From Hyphomicrobium sp. ghe19 (GTDB lineage: Bacteria; Pseudomonadota; Alphaproteobacteria; Rhizobiales; Hyphomicrobiaceae), in assembly GCF_902712875.1 (NCBI RefSeq), contig NZ_LR743509.1, positions 682,001 through 746,000 on the forward strand: 64,000 nt of DNA, given 5' to 3'. The translations under genes and the position numbers were made by a program. Below the pieces are notes generated by a model that worked only from the letters and a program-made list of their open reading frames with translations, did not search any database and was not told the DNA's origin. This document shows, piece after piece, positions 9,044-18,177 of the stretch (within the stretch, counting starts at the first letter, position 1; every line of letters begins with the position of its first letter).

Positions 9044-10819
9044 GTGGTATTCGTGTATCCTACGGCATCGCTAAGCATTTCAGAATTGTTGTCCGGTCCT
9101 TACCTACTGAATATCCCGCTTTTCCAGAGGCCCTATTCCTGGGGACGAGAGCAGGCCGAACAACTCCTCGACGATCTTCTGGAAGCCGCCGGTATCTCCT
9201 CCGACGACCAGCCGGAACCTGCTTACTTCCTCGGCGCCGTGGTGTTGATGGATGCGCCAGGGGCTGAAACGGCGAAGCTGTCGCCCAAGATGACCCCGCG
9301 CGAATTCGGAGTGATCGATGGGCAGCAGCGCCTCGTCACATTGATGACGCTGCTCGCCGTGCTGCGGGACCTCGAAACCGACGCACGAAAGACAGTAGCG
9401 AAACGCGTTCAGGGAATGCTTGTCGCCCAGCTGGGCACGCGGTTCTTCCGCACGGAGCGTTTCCGGCTGCACCTTTCGACGCGTGAACGCGCCGTTTTCG
9501 AAGACAACGTCTTGTTGCCGGGCAGCTCGGTGCTGCCGGCCGACATTCAATCGCCCTCGCTTCCCGAAGCGACGCTTCTCGACGTGCGCGACCGCTTCAA
9601 GACCGTGCTTGCGGAACTGACCAACACCGACCGCGCGGCGCTTGCCGATTTCATCGCGGACCGATGCTTCGTGGTTGTCATCGTCGGCAATGATATCGAC
9701 CGCTCCCACCAGATGTTCGTCGTTTTGAACGAGCGAGGCAGAAAGCTGCAGCGCAACGACATTCTGAAGTCCGACATCCTCGCGCGCATGTCGGCCAACG
9801 ACGCCAAGTGGGCCGTCGCGATGTGGGATGAAATGAGCGTGGAACTCGGGGAAGGGTTCGAGGCGTTTTTCGCCCATCTCAGGACCATCTACGGTCACGG
9901 GCGGTTGCAGATCGTTTCGGGGGTGCGCCAGGTCATTCGCGATTCCGGCGGCTCGGAGGCGTTCTTCAAGGATGTTTTTCTGCCGCTCGCCAAGTCGTAT
10001 GCGATCGTTCGCAGCGGAGGCGCCGGCGTGTTGCCGCGAGAGATGCAGTCGACGCTTGCATACCTCAACCGCCTGCCGGAGGCCGATTGGGCGCCGGCCG
10101 CGATTTTCGCGCTCAAGGATTGGAAGCGCGATCCAGCACGAGCCGCATTTCTGCTCGGCGAGATCGAGCGGCTCGCCATGCTGACCCGCCTTTTGTGCGC
10201 GGGGTCAGGGAAACGCGTTCGCCGGTTCTCGGAGCTCGTCAAGGTCATTCGCTCAGGCGAGCCGATCGACAAATCGCATCCCGTTCTGCAATTGACGCGG
10301 GACGAAGTGCGCGGCATCGCGTTTCATCTCAAAGATTTTCACAAGCGCAATCCGAAGGTTTGCAAGCTGCTTCTGCTGCGGCTCGGAGACGAATTGTCGG
10401 GCGGGATGGATGCCGTCGACCCCGATCAATATACGATCGAGCACGTGCTGCCGCAGCGGCCCGCTGCCTCGAGCTCGTGGCGGCAATTGTTCCCCAGTGC
10501 AGAGGAGCGCGCGCAGCTCGTCGAAAGCCTCGGCAATCTCGTGCTGATCACCCAGCAGGACAATGACCGCGCTCGCAACGCGTCGTGGGACGACAAGAAA
10601 GAGATTTATTCGAAAGGGTCGAGCCAAGCCTCGATGCTCGCGATTACGCGCGATGTGCTCGGTGAGCGCGAATGGCGGCGCGGGCAGATCGAAACGCGCG
10701 AGCAGCGGCTCGTCGGATTGATCGACCGGATCTGGCGCGTCGACATTCTTGGACAGAAGTCCGGAACGCGCGCGGCAAAAGCGGCGGAAGAATCCGAGGC
10801 TGCGACGCCGCTCGTTTAA
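9044..10819 (+). CDS. DUF262/DUF1524 (GmrSD-like) protein
   Basis: 591 residues. The N-terminal DUF262 domain shows the IPLFQRPYSWGREQ motif (about residues 24-37), the IDGQQRLVTLM motif (about 91-101) and VLNERGRKLQRNDILKSDIL, which form the ParB/sulfiredoxin-like nucleotide-binding site of GmrS-type proteins. The C-terminal DUF1524 region contains the HNH-like motif YTIEHVLPQRP (about 462-472) and LGNLVLITQQDN. Fused forms of this type include the GmrSD type IV restriction enzymes that cut modified phage DNA, so a defence role is plausible but unproven. It starts with GTG and stands alone, without other recognisable defence genes nearby. Confidence 0.85.
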   Translation: MVFVYPTASLSISELLSGPYLLNIPLFQRPYSWGREQAEQLLDDLLEAAGISSDDQPEPAYFLGAVVLMDAPGAETAKLSPKMTPREFGVIDGQQRLVTLMTLLAVLRDLETDARKTVAKRVQGMLVAQLGTRFFRTERFRLHLSTRERAVFEDNVLLPGSSVLPADIQSPSLPEATLLDVRDRFKTVLAELTNTDRAALADFIADRCFVVVIVGNDIDRSHQMFVVLNERGRKLQRNDILKSDILARMSANDAKWAVAMWDEMSVELGEGFEAFFAHLRTIYGHGRLQIVSGVRQVIRDSGGSEAFFKDVFLPLAKSYAIVRSGGAGVLPREMQSTLAYLNRLPEADWAPAAIFALKDWKRDPARAAFLLGEIERLAMLTRLLCAGSGKRVRRFSELVKVIRSGEPIDKSHPVLQLTRDEVRGIAFHLKDFHKRNPKVCKLLLLRLGDELSGGMDAVDPDQYTIEHVLPQRPAASSSWRQLFPSAEERAQLVESLGNLVLITQQDNDRARNASWDDKKEIYSKGSSQASMLAITRDVLGEREWRRGQIETREQRLVGLIDRIWRVDILGQKSGTRAAKAAEESEAATPLV

Positions 10820-10846
10820 GCCCCGAAACCGCGATCCTGGTTGCGG

Positions 10847-12499
10847 CTACGCGCTGGCGAGCGCGCCGCTGAGTGCCTTGGCAATCAGGGCGCGGGTCTC
10901 GGGAATTCCATAGAGCGCGACGAACGTGCCGAGGCGCGGCCCGCGCTCCTGCCCGAGCAGGATTTCGTAGATCGCCTGGAACCAATCGAGCTTGACGCCG
11001 GGTCCGCCCGTCGGGCTGGTCTTCGTCGGATCCTGATAGCGCGGGATGGCGCGGCCGACGTCGAGCAAGGCGTTCTGGATCGTGTCGCCGTCGCTGTTGG
11101 GGGGGAGCGCCGCGAGCGCCTTGTCGAGGCTTTCGAGCGCCGCGATCTCGACATCGTCGGGCGTGCGGAACTTCTTCGTCGGCTTCACGAAGTCTTCATA
11201 GTAGCGGATCGCGTAGCCGGCGAGCTTATCGATGATCGGATTGTCTTCCGGCTTCGCTCCGGACGCGTAGCGGCCGAGGAAGCCCCACAGCACGTCCTTG
11301 TTGTGAGCGTGCGAAACCGAAACGAGGTTGAGCAGCAAGCCAAACGTGACGGGAATTTCAGGCTTCGGCGGCGCGCCGTTGTGGATGTGCCAGACGGCGT
11401 TGTCGATCTGCTGCTTCGCTTCTTGCTTCTGATAGCCGGACAGGAATTGCAGGTATTCGTCGACTGCGCGCGGGATGACGTCAAAATACAGCCGCTTGGC
11501 GCTTCGCGGCTTCTGATACATGAAGAGCGCCAAGCTTTCGGGCGACGCGTACGTCAGCCATTCGTCGATCGTCAGGCCGTTGCCACGCGACTTCGAAATC
11601 TTCTCGCCTTTGTCGTCGAGGAACAGCTCGTACACATAGTGTTCGGGCGGAACGCCACCGAGGATTTCGCAGATCTTGTCGTAGATCGGCGCGTTCGTCT
11701 GGTGGTCCTTGCCGAACATCTCGAAGTCGACGCCGAGGGCGACCCACCGCATGCCGAAATCCGGCTTCCACTGGAGTTTTACCTGGCCGCCGGTGACCGG
11801 CAGCGTGATATCCTTGCCGTCTTCGTCCTCGAACGTGATGGTTCCGGTCTTTGGGTCCACCTTCTTCATCGGGACGTACAGGACACGGCCGCTCTTCGGC
11901 GAAATGGGAAGGAAGGGGCTGTATGTTGCCTGCCGTTCTGCGCCGAGTGTCGGCAGCATGACCTTCATGATGTCGTCGTAGCGTTCGACGGCGCGCAGGA
12001 GAACTTCATCGAAGCGGCCGGACTTGTAATACTCGGTGGCGCTCGCGAATTCGTAATCGAAGCCGAAGGTGTCGAGAAACCGGCGCAGCATGGCGTTGTT
12101 GTGATCGCCGAAGCTTGCGGAGTCGCCGCCCCATGGATTGGGCACCGACGTCAACGGCATCTGCAGGTAAGGCTCTAGCGCTTTCCGGTCCGGGACGTTC
12201 TCCGGAATTTTCCGCATGCCGTCCATATCGTCGGAGAAGCAGAGGAGGCGCGTCTTGCGCTTGCCTTCGGTCAGCGTCTCGAACGCATGGCGCACCATTG
12301 TCGTGCGCGCCACCTCGCCGAAGGTGCCGATGTGAGGGAGTCCGGACGGACCGTATCCCGTTTCGAAGAGGACGGTTTTTGTGTCGCCGTCGGGCAGGAG
12401 CTCGAGGCGTTTGATGAGCCGGCGTGCTTCTTCGAACGGCCAAGCCTTGGAGTCTTTGCTGGCTGCGGCCTGCTCGGGGGTGAAGACGAGTGCGGTCAT
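10847..12499 (-). CDS. lysS: Class I lysyl-tRNA synthetase
   Basis: About 550 residues. This is the class I type of LysRS (sometimes called lysK) found in archaea, spirochaetes and alphaproteobacteria, unrelated to the class II enzyme. The Rossmann-fold signatures are HIGTF (residues 56-60, HIGH-like) and KISKSRGNG (about 298-306, KMSKS-like). It charges tRNA-Lys with lysine. I place the start at the ATG at 12499; an upstream in-frame extension of 49 residues is low-complexity and basic and lacks family similarity. Confidence 0.95.
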   Translation of the reverse strand: MTALVFTPEQAAASKDSKAWPFEEARRLIKRLELLPDGDTKTVLFETGYGPSGLPHIGTFGEVARTTMVRHAFETLTEGKRKTRLLCFSDDMDGMRKIPENVPDRKALEPYLQMPLTSVPNPWGGDSASFGDHNNAMLRRFLDTFGFDYEFASATEYYKSGRFDEVLLRAVERYDDIMKVMLPTLGAERQATYSPFLPISPKSGRVLYVPMKKVDPKTGTITFEDEDGKDITLPVTGGQVKLQWKPDFGMRWVALGVDFEMFGKDHQTNAPIYDKICEILGGVPPEHYVYELFLDDKGEKISKSRGNGLTIDEWLTYASPESLALFMYQKPRSAKRLYFDVIPRAVDEYLQFLSGYQKQEAKQQIDNAVWHIHNGAPPKPEIPVTFGLLLNLVSVSHAHNKDVLWGFLGRYASGAKPEDNPIIDKLAGYAIRYYEDFVKPTKKFRTPDDVEIAALESLDKALAALPPNSDGDTIQNALLDVGRAIPRYQDPTKTSPTGGPGVKLDWFQAIYEILLGQERGPRLGTFVALYGIPETRALIAKALSGALASA

Positions 12500-12587
12500 C
12501 TGATGCTGCTGCGGTCGGGTGTGGTTGATATTACAAAGGCTTGCTTTGCGGCGAAGGCGCGCACCGTAGGTGTCCCGGAGGTCAGCG

Positions 12588-13298
12588 TCAACGCGCGGCC
12601 GAATGCGCCGCGATAAATGCCGCAACGGCGTCTGCGGCGGCCGCAAGGTTGCCCTTGCGGGTGAACCCGGAATTCCCGCGCGGACCGAAATCGTGATCGC
12701 CGTCGCTCATCCAGGCGAAAGTGATTTTCTTGGACAGCCGGATTGCTTCGATTTCACTTTTGGTTCCGAACGGATCGCGCTCGCCTTGGACGATCAAAGC
12801 TGGGCAGCGAAGCTGTTTCAAATGCTCGGTGCGCAGCTTGTCGGGCGTGCCGGGCGCGTGAAACGGGTAGCCGAGGCAGACGAGACCGCTGATCGTCTTC
12901 TCTTCGTAAAGCTCATCAGCCAGCATGCTCGCGACGCGCCCACCCATGGACTTGCCGCCGATAAAGAGCTTTTGGTGCGGATTTTCGCTGGCGACGGCGC
13001 TGACCAAGTCCCGGTACTCGCCGATCAGTTTCTCGGCTTTGGGCGGCGGCCGCTTCGGGGCGCCTTCGCGGCGGCTCGCCATGTATGCAAATTCGAAGAG
13101 CGTGAGGGTGATCCCCCGTTCACCGAGAAGCGCGGCAAACGATTCCATGAACGAAGATGTAATCCCCGCCCCGGCTCCATGCGCTAAAATCAGACGAGTT
13201 TCGGCAGTGGATGGGCCGCTCTCGATACGAAACGCGGGCGTTGCCTTCGTTGTCGTCTCGGCGCTGACGGCTTCGGTAACCTTCTGAAGGCGTTTCAT
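12588..13298 (-). CDS. KANL3/Tex30-type alpha/beta hydrolase
   Basis: 236 residues with the alpha/beta-hydrolase core: oxyanion region [10 protein letters not shown] (about residue 37), nucleophile elbow GGKSMGGR (about 103-110, Ser in G-x-S-x-G), acidic segment VQGERDPFG and the catalytic His in DGDHDFGPR. The arrangement fits the KANL3/Tex30-like bacterial hydrolases. The substrate is unknown. It lies upstream of lysS on the same strand with a gap of about 90 bases. Confidence 0.82.
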   Translation of the reverse strand: MKRLQKVTEAVSAETTTKATPAFRIESGPSTAETRLILAHGAGAGITSSFMESFAALLGERGITLTLFEFAYMASRREGAPKRPPPKAEKLIGEYRDLVSAVASENPHQKLFIGGKSMGGRVASMLADELYEEKTISGLVCLGYPFHAPGTPDKLRTEHLKQLRCPALIVQGERDPFGTKSEIEAIRLSKKITFAWMSDGDHDFGPRGNSGFTRKGNLAAAADAVAAFIAAHSAAR

Positions 13299-13441
13299 AA
13301 TGTGTTCGCAATGGAGCTAATGCCGCTATCCATGGTTCGTTAATGTGGCGCTGGGCAACACTGCAACTGAAATCGCTTTTGGGCCAGAATTTCGCCCGAG
13401 AATGGTCTAGGATGAGCGATGTCAAAAAACGGGGACAAAGC

Positions 13442-14935
13442 ATGAGGGCCGCAAGGTTACTGGTGCTCGCGGTCTTCTGTGCGATGGCCATGGTTTGGGC
13501 TCCGCTGCTCCAATCGCCAGGCATGCCGCTTTCAGTGCTGGATTTCATCGGACTGCTCCGTGCCGACCCGCTGCGGGTCGATGACGCGAGCGGCGTTCCG
13601 GTTGCGCCCGATCCGGTTCGTCCCGATGCGGGCAATCCCGCCGATACAGGTCATCACGTGCAGCTACCGGCTTTCGTGCCAAGAGGCGGAGTGCTGACGA
13701 ATTCGAATGAGAGTGGGCCGGAAGGCGAGGAGTCGCAGGCAACAACCGCGACGCCGGCTGCCCCGTCGAGCGATACGACCACGGGATCGGTGACGACGAA
13801 ACATCCGTCGGGCGCGGCGCCCAGTTCCTCGAAGGCTCGTCCGATCTCGATCAAGGTCGAGCCTATTCCGGGGACCGAACAGGCTGAGCCGTCCAAAACG
13901 CCCGTCTGGCCGAAATTCATCGGGGCAAAAAATCTTTTCGGCGCGGCCAAGGTTCCGGCCCCGCTCGAAGCGCGTGCCATCGGAACGTATGCTCGCGGTT
14001 GCCTGGCGGGCGCCGTGCCGTTGCCGATCGACGGTCCTGCCTGGCAGGAGATGCGGCTGTCGCGCAATCGCAACTGGGGCCATCCGAAGCTGATCGCGCT
14101 CGTCGAGCGTTTCGCAAAGGATGCGCAAAAGCTCGACGGCTGGCCGGGACTGCTGGTTGGCGACATCGCACAGCCGCGCGGTGGCCCGATGATCACCGGG
14201 CACGCCAGCCACCAGATCGGACTCGATGCCGATATCTGGCTGACGCCGATGCCGGATCGCCGTCTCACTCCGAAAGAACGCGAGGAGATGCAGGCAACGT
14301 CGATGCTGGATGCCACGAGCGTTGCCGTCGATCCGCAGATTTTCACCGAAAAGCAGACCGCGCTCATCAAGCGGGCGGCGTCTTATCCCGAGGTCGAGCG
14401 CATCTTCGTTCATCCTGCGATCAAGAAGGCGCTTTGCCAGACCAAAGATACGGACCGTAAGTGGCTCGGCAAGGTGAGGCCGTGGTTCGGGCATTACTAC
14501 CACTTCCACATGCGCATCAAATGCCCGGAGGGTTTTGCGGGCTGCGCGCCGCAACCGCCGCCGACGGGGGACGATGGTTGCGGGAAGGAAGTGGATCAGT
14601 GGCTGGCGAAAGTGGTTCCGTCGAAGGTGCCGCTTGAGCCCGTGCCGCCTCCGGTTTCGGGAGTGAAGCCGCCGAAGCCGCCGCTCATGCTGGCCGAGCT
14701 GCCGAAAGAATGCCAAGCCGTGCTCGAGTCCGGACCTGAGCCCATCACTGTACCGCCCGAAGCGCTGATGACGCCTATGCAGGTCAAGAAGACATTGGCC
14801 AAGGCTGCCGCAGTTCACGCGACGATCGCCAATGCTGCGGCTGTGCCGGGCGCGAAGGGGCTTCCGGCGCATTTGGCCAATAGCCCGGCGCTTCGTCCGC
14901 ATTTCAAGAAGGCCGCGACCGTCGATCCGAAATAG
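13442..14935 (+). CDS. mepA: Penicillin-insensitive murein endopeptidase MepA
   Basis: About 497 residues, cleaving D-alanyl-meso-diaminopimelyl cross-links in peptidoglycan in the periplasm. The family M74 zinc site is visible as GHASHQIGLDADIW (about residues 252-265) and YYHFHMRIKC (about 352-361). I chose the ATG at 13442 because it follows GGGGA at good spacing and begins a clean signal peptide. The protein is longer than the usual MepA: a Pro/Ser/Thr-rich linker of about 120 residues precedes the catalytic domain, and an Ala/Pro-rich tail of about 130 residues follows it. These low-complexity flanks may tether or space the enzyme in the periplasm. Confidence 0.92.
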   Translation: MRAARLLVLAVFCAMAMVWAPLLQSPGMPLSVLDFIGLLRADPLRVDDASGVPVAPDPVRPDAGNPADTGHHVQLPAFVPRGGVLTNSNESGPEGEESQATTATPAAPSSDTTTGSVTTKHPSGAAPSSSKARPISIKVEPIPGTEQAEPSKTPVWPKFIGAKNLFGAAKVPAPLEARAIGTYARGCLAGAVPLPIDGPAWQEMRLSRNRNWGHPKLIALVERFAKDAQKLDGWPGLLVGDIAQPRGGPMITGHASHQIGLDADIWLTPMPDRRLTPKEREEMQATSMLDATSVAVDPQIFTEKQTALIKRAASYPEVERIFVHPAIKKALCQTKDTDRKWLGKVRPWFGHYYHFHMRIKCPEGFAGCAPQPPPTGDDGCGKEVDQWLAKVVPSKVPLEPVPPPVSGVKPPKPPLMLAELPKECQAVLESGPEPITVPPEALMTPMQVKKTLAKAAAVHATIANAAAVPGAKGLPAHLANSPALRPHFKKAATVDPK

Positions 14936-14977
14936 AAAAAGGCCGCCTGCCAGCCCCTTTGGGCATGGCTGACGGCC
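14936..14977 (-). terminator. Rho-independent terminator of msrA (minus strand)
   Basis: A GC-rich inverted repeat (GGCCG...CGGCC, 14941-14977, with inner GCCA/TGGC pairing) follows msrA on the minus strand and is continued by a run of five Ts (AAAAA at 14936-14940 on the plus strand). It sits between the convergent mepA and msrA genes. Confidence 0.65.
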
Positions 14978-15007
14978 TTGATAGTCTTCGATCAGGTCTT
15001 TAGCGAT

Positions 15008-15682
15008 TTAGCTCTTCGCTGCCGCAGGCGCCGAGGTGTTCGCGGGCTTAGGGCAAGCGACGCCCGTTCCGGCTAGACCGCAGTATCCATGCGGTACCTT
15101 GGCGAGGTACTGCTGATGGTAGCCTTCGGCCAAGTAGATCGGACCGGCCGGCCTGATCTCCGTCGTGATCGGGCCATAGCCCTTGCCGGCGATCGCTTCT
15201 TCGTAGGCTTTACGCGATGCGCCGGCGGCAGCTTGCTGCTCCGGCGTCGTCGTATAGATCGCCGACCGGTACTGCGTGCCGATGTCGTTCCCCTGACGGA
15301 AGCCTTGGGTCGGATCGTGGGCTTCCCAGAACGTCTTCAGGAGCGTGTCGTAGGAGATGGCTTTCGGATCGAAGACGACGACCACGATTTCCGTGTGGCC
15401 GGTGCGGCCGGAGCAGACCTCCTCATACGTCGGATTGGGCGTATAGCCGCCTGCGTAGCCTGCCGCGGTGATCCAGATGCCTTCACCCAGTTGCCAAAAG
15501 AGCCGCTCGGCGCCCCAGAAGCAACCGAGGCCAAATATTGCGACCTCGTGCCCGGCGGGATAGGGCGGGTTCAATGGCTGCGAAAAGAGATAGTGCTCGG
15601 CGTCGGGGCTAAGAATCGGGGCCGGGCGACCCTTCGGCGCAGACTCGGCGGTCGGCATCGCGACCTGCTTCCTTGCGAACAT
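15008..15682 (-). CDS. msrA: Peptide-methionine (S)-S-oxide reductase MsrA
   Basis: About 224 residues that reduce methionine-S-sulfoxide in oxidised proteins using a thioredoxin-linked cysteine relay. The catalytic motif is GCFWG with Cys54; further family motifs are GYAGG, GRTGHTE and [21 protein letters not shown]-terminal [12 protein letters not shown] segment carries candidate resolving cysteines. The start at 15682 is fixed by an AAGGAG ribosome site seven bases upstream; a longer in-frame extension has no family similarity. No secretion signal is apparent, so it is probably cytoplasmic. Confidence 0.95.
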   Translation of the reverse strand: MFARKQVAMPTAESAPKGRPAPILSPDAEHYLFSQPLNPPYPAGHEVAIFGLGCFWGAERLFWQLGEGIWITAAGYAGGYTPNPTYEEVCSGRTGHTEIVVVVFDPKAISYDTLLKTFWEAHDPTQGFRQGNDIGTQYRSAIYTTTPEQQAAAGASRKAYEEAIAGKGYGPITTEIRPAGPIYLAEGYHQQYLAKVPHGYCGLAGTGVACPKPANTSAPAAAKS

Positions 15683-15783
15683 GGATTCGCTCCTTCTTAT
15701 TATTGTGCGGATGATGCCCAGTATACGATGGCTCATCCCATTTCGTTTCAGGGCCGGCACGGCCTCGCCGTTCATTTGGCCGG

Positions 15784-16281
15784 TCAGTAGTCGTTGGCGA
15801 AAATGCGGATACGGCGGCGCGGCCGTCCGAGGTAGCCGCAGGCGATCGTGAGCAGGAGGAAGATCACGGTTCCCGGCAGGTTCAGTACTGACGTCAGCAC
15901 CGGGTCCCAGAAGAAGGGATCGACTGTTGCCGTGGCGGACCGCTGAAGCGACGCTACGAACGCGGGCGACCACGTTTGCAGGTGCTGCATCAATGAGATG
16001 GCCCCCCCTGGGACGCCGTCCACGGGCGGGCGCGAAACATCCGCCGCGAAGGCGATCAGCGTAAACAAAGCAAAGAGCGCGGCGAGAAACCGCAGCATCA
16101 GTCTGGGTCGGGTTTCCGGGTTCACGACGCTCATCACGAGCGTGATCAGGAAGGCGGCCAGCGCCAGGCGCAGAAGCCAGGAATTGCTCGGCTCACCGGC
16201 CGCGTACCATAGGCAACAATAGGCGATTACGCCTAATGCGGCCAATCCGGCAAAGATTTTGAGTAGCACTGAGCTGGTCAT
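15784..16281 (-). CDS. Uncharacterised membrane protein
   Basis: About 165 residues with four hydrophobic helices (roughly residues 5-25, 35-52, 62-80 and 133-152) and a basic C-terminal tail (RPRRRIRIF). No domain is recognised. The start at 16281 gives a short positively poor N-terminus directly followed by the first helix; an upstream in-frame Met adds 19 charged residues and seems less likely. It has a gap of about 100 bases to msrA on the same strand, so co-transcription is possible but unsupported by overlap. Confidence 0.65.
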   Translation of the reverse strand: MTSSVLLKIFAGLAALGVIAYCCLWYAAGEPSNSWLLRLALAAFLITLVMSVVNPETRPRLMLRFLAALFALFTLIAFAADVSRPPVDGVPGGAISLMQHLQTWSPAFVASLQRSATATVDPFFWDPVLTSVLNLPGTVIFLLLTIACGYLGRPRRRIRIFANDY

Positions 16282-16410
16282 ATTCGCACTTGCTCGTTGA
16301 CCGGGTGCCTTTGTGTGACCGCGACGGGCGGCGGTCAAGCCTCAAGACTTGTCGAGCGGCGTTGCGCTCGGCGCGCGGATGGGTTAAGTGCGCTGCTTCG
16401 CGATTGCGAT

Positions 16411-16500
16411 GGAGGGGTGGCCGAGTGGTTGAAGGCGCTCGCCTGGAACGCGTGTAGGCTCGTAAGGGTCTCGTGGGTTCGAATCCCACCCCCTCCGCCA
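16411..16500 (+). tRNA. tRNA-Ser (anticodon GGA)
   Basis: A 90-base tRNA with acceptor GGAGGGG pairing CCCCTCC, encoded CCA end, TTCGAATC T-loop and the long variable arm typical of serine tRNAs. The anticodon loop reads CTGGAAC, giving GGA, which decodes UCC and UCU. The anticodon stem (CTCGC/GCGTG) contains one U-U mismatch where related tRNAs usually pair, so the gene may be slightly weakened or the mismatch may be tolerated. Confidence 0.93.
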
Positions 16501-17298
16501 AGACGCACTCGCTCATCGGGTCTGCCGAATTGCCAAGCGAGGCTAAGCGGTGACCCAGAAGACATTTTTCTCTTATTTTCTGGCTGGTTGCTTCGCTCAA
16601 GCCGCGAGCTTCGCTCGATGGTGCGAACAGCGCATAGGTTTGCGGCGCTGAAGGTCGCCAAACTCAAAGCTGCTGGGCGTCAAGAAGACTGTGCGGGTTT
16701 GAAACCGGTCAGGTCGGAAGCAAGCGCTGGGTGCTTCGGCAGTCAATCAACGGACGACGAGTGGAGCGCGGTCGGCCGCGCGCGTGGTGCAGCGAGCCAA
16801 TGCGACGTTTGACAGTGGAAGCCTGCGTGGGTTCGCCGGTCGCTGGTCACGTCAGCTTTGCAGAGAAAGCCGACATCCACCGATTGATCGCCGATGTCGG
16901 TTAGTAGCGCGTCAGCTGATCATCGCTAAGCGGACGTTGCTGGGTTGTCAGGTAAGTGCATTGCACGTCCGCAACAGCACCCCAAACCGTAACGAATTCA
17001 CAGATCGAGGGCCGCCACCGCGCGGACCAGCGGATATGCGCGGCTCGGACCCAAACGACCAACGCGTCCTACAATCCGTCAGAGCACGTAGCGACTAGAG
17101 CGAACTCGCCTCTGCAGATCTCCGTCGTCCCTGGCCCGCCTACCAGTATGTCCCGGGTGTATTTGGAAGGTCTGCCATTGATAAAGCTTCGAGTGAAGGC
17201 GTCCGTTGTGGAGCCGCCGATAACGGGCGCAGCGCTTGCTGGCAGCAACGATTGGCGGTGTCATGACGATAAACAAACGATGTTAGGGAGAAGACGCA
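16501..17298 (+). other. Gene-poor stretch with a possible decayed SRP RNA (ffs) remnant
   Basis: About 800 bases without a convincing protein gene. At 16704-16732 the plus strand reads AACCGGTCAGGTCGGAAGC and continues CAAGCG, which resembles the conserved apical part of bacterial 4.5S SRP RNA (CCGGTCAGGTCCGGAAGGAAGCAGCC) but with missing bases in the tetraloop stem. Flanking GACTG/CAGTC (16687 and 16740 area) and GAAGCA/TGCTTC can pair. The rest shows only short open frames without coding character. Confidence 0.35.
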
Positions 17299-17604
17299 AT
17301 GACCAAGAAATGGGTCGCTTTCGTTTCGCTTTTTCTGCTTTCGGGAACGGCTGCCCTCGCCAACGAATGGAGCGACAAATTCAAAATGATCGACACTGAT
17401 GGCAACGGTTCGATCAGCCGCACGGAGTGGGAGGCAAACGTGGCGAAGCTGAAGCTCGATCCGGCTCCGACCTTTACGGCGATGGACGCCGACGTGAACA
17501 ACAGCGTCGATACGGATGAATGGGTTGCGGCGGAAAAAATGGCAAAAGCCTTCCCCGTCGCATGTAAGTCTGCCACGTCTTCCTGGTGCCCGAAGCAGTA
17601 CTAA
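17299..17604 (+). CDS. Small exported EF-hand protein
   Basis: 101 residues with a signal peptide (about 1-21, ending ALA) and two EF-hand loops: residues 32-43 (D-T-D-G-N-G-S-I-S-R-T-E) and 63-74 (D-A-D-V-N-N-S-V-D-T-D-E). The second loop has Asn where Gly is usual at position 6. Loops lack the Pro at position 2 that marks lanmodulin, so calcium is the likelier ligand. Two cysteines near the C-terminus could form a disulfide. A GGGAGAAG ribosome site precedes the ATG. Function beyond periplasmic metal binding is unknown. Confidence 0.82.
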   Translation: MTKKWVAFVSLFLLSGTAALANEWSDKFKMIDTDGNGSISRTEWEANVAKLKLDPAPTFTAMDADVNNSVDTDEWVAAEKMAKAFPVACKSATSSWCPKQY

Positions 17605-17633
17605 GTCTGTCTTTCGGATATTCTGACTACTTG

Positions 17634-17660
17634 AAACCCGGCGGGCAACTTCCGGGTTTT
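17634..17660 (+). terminator. Terminator after the EF-hand gene
   Basis: AAACCCGG (17634-17641) pairs with CCGGGTTT (17652-17659) across a ten-base loop and ends in TTTT, 30 bases after the EF-hand stop codon. Confidence 0.65.
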
Positions 17661-17815
17661 GGGGCGATGCAGCGGCGCCGTCCGTACGCATCGCCTTCCT
17701 TATTTGGAGGCGATCGTTTTCGTCGCGAAGCCATCGCTCATGTTGTGGCCGCCGTGACCGTGCCGCGAAGGGCAGTGTGCGGCGCTTCAGGCGGCAAATG
17801 AGGATCCTCCTAAGT

Positions 17816-18151
17816 CTAAAGATCCAGCTTGTGAGGATTGTCGGGTAAAAGTCCTTCGGGAAGGCACGGTTTCGCGGATGCTGTGCATTTGAAGTCTGCG
17901 CCGAAGGGGCCCGGATGACAATTCAATGATTTGTCTTTGGCGTGGTCCCAGAGTTCGTATCCCTTGCCGAGCGAGCCGGCGCGAGACGACCACCAAGACG
18001 TCGCGGCGGCCTTGGCCTCCTCCTCGGTTTTTCCCGAGGCCTCGCCGCTCTTCACGACATCTCTGCAGAACTTTCCGGAACCTGCGGCGGTAACTGGAAC
18101 GGCAAACGTACAAGCGACGGCGAAAATACATGACTTTTGAATCAGCTTCAT
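17816..18151 (-). CDS. Small exported cysteine-containing protein
   Basis: About 111 residues with a signal peptide (MKLIQKSCIFAVACTFAVPVTAAG). The mature part has Cys residues near its start (KFCRDVV) and three in the C-terminal half (SLNCHPG, DFKCTAS, KPCLPEG), suggesting two disulfides, and a conserved-looking AAATSWWSSRAGSLGKGY segment. I do not recognise the family. The start at 18151 follows GAGAGG and produces the signal peptide; a ten-residue upstream extension is unlikely. It lies 26 bases downstream of the TraB-like gene on the same strand, so it may be read from the mxa operon's tail. Confidence 0.65.
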   Translation of the reverse strand: MKLIQKSCIFAVACTFAVPVTAAGSGKFCRDVVKSGEASGKTEEEAKAAATSWWSSRAGSLGKGYELWDHAKDKSLNCHPGPFGADFKCTASAKPCLPEGLLPDNPHKLDL

Positions 18152-18177
18152 TGCTCGCCTCTCCGGTGGAATCGATC

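Noticed and set aside
10841..12178. A 445-codon plus-strand frame across lysS
   Set aside because: Antisense shadow of the class I lysyl-tRNA synthetase; composition is Arg/Val/Glu-rich without family similarity.
13664..14902. A 412-codon minus-strand frame across mepA
   Set aside because: Arg/His-rich translation typical of an antisense frame in GC-rich DNA; mepA motifs on the other strand are intact.
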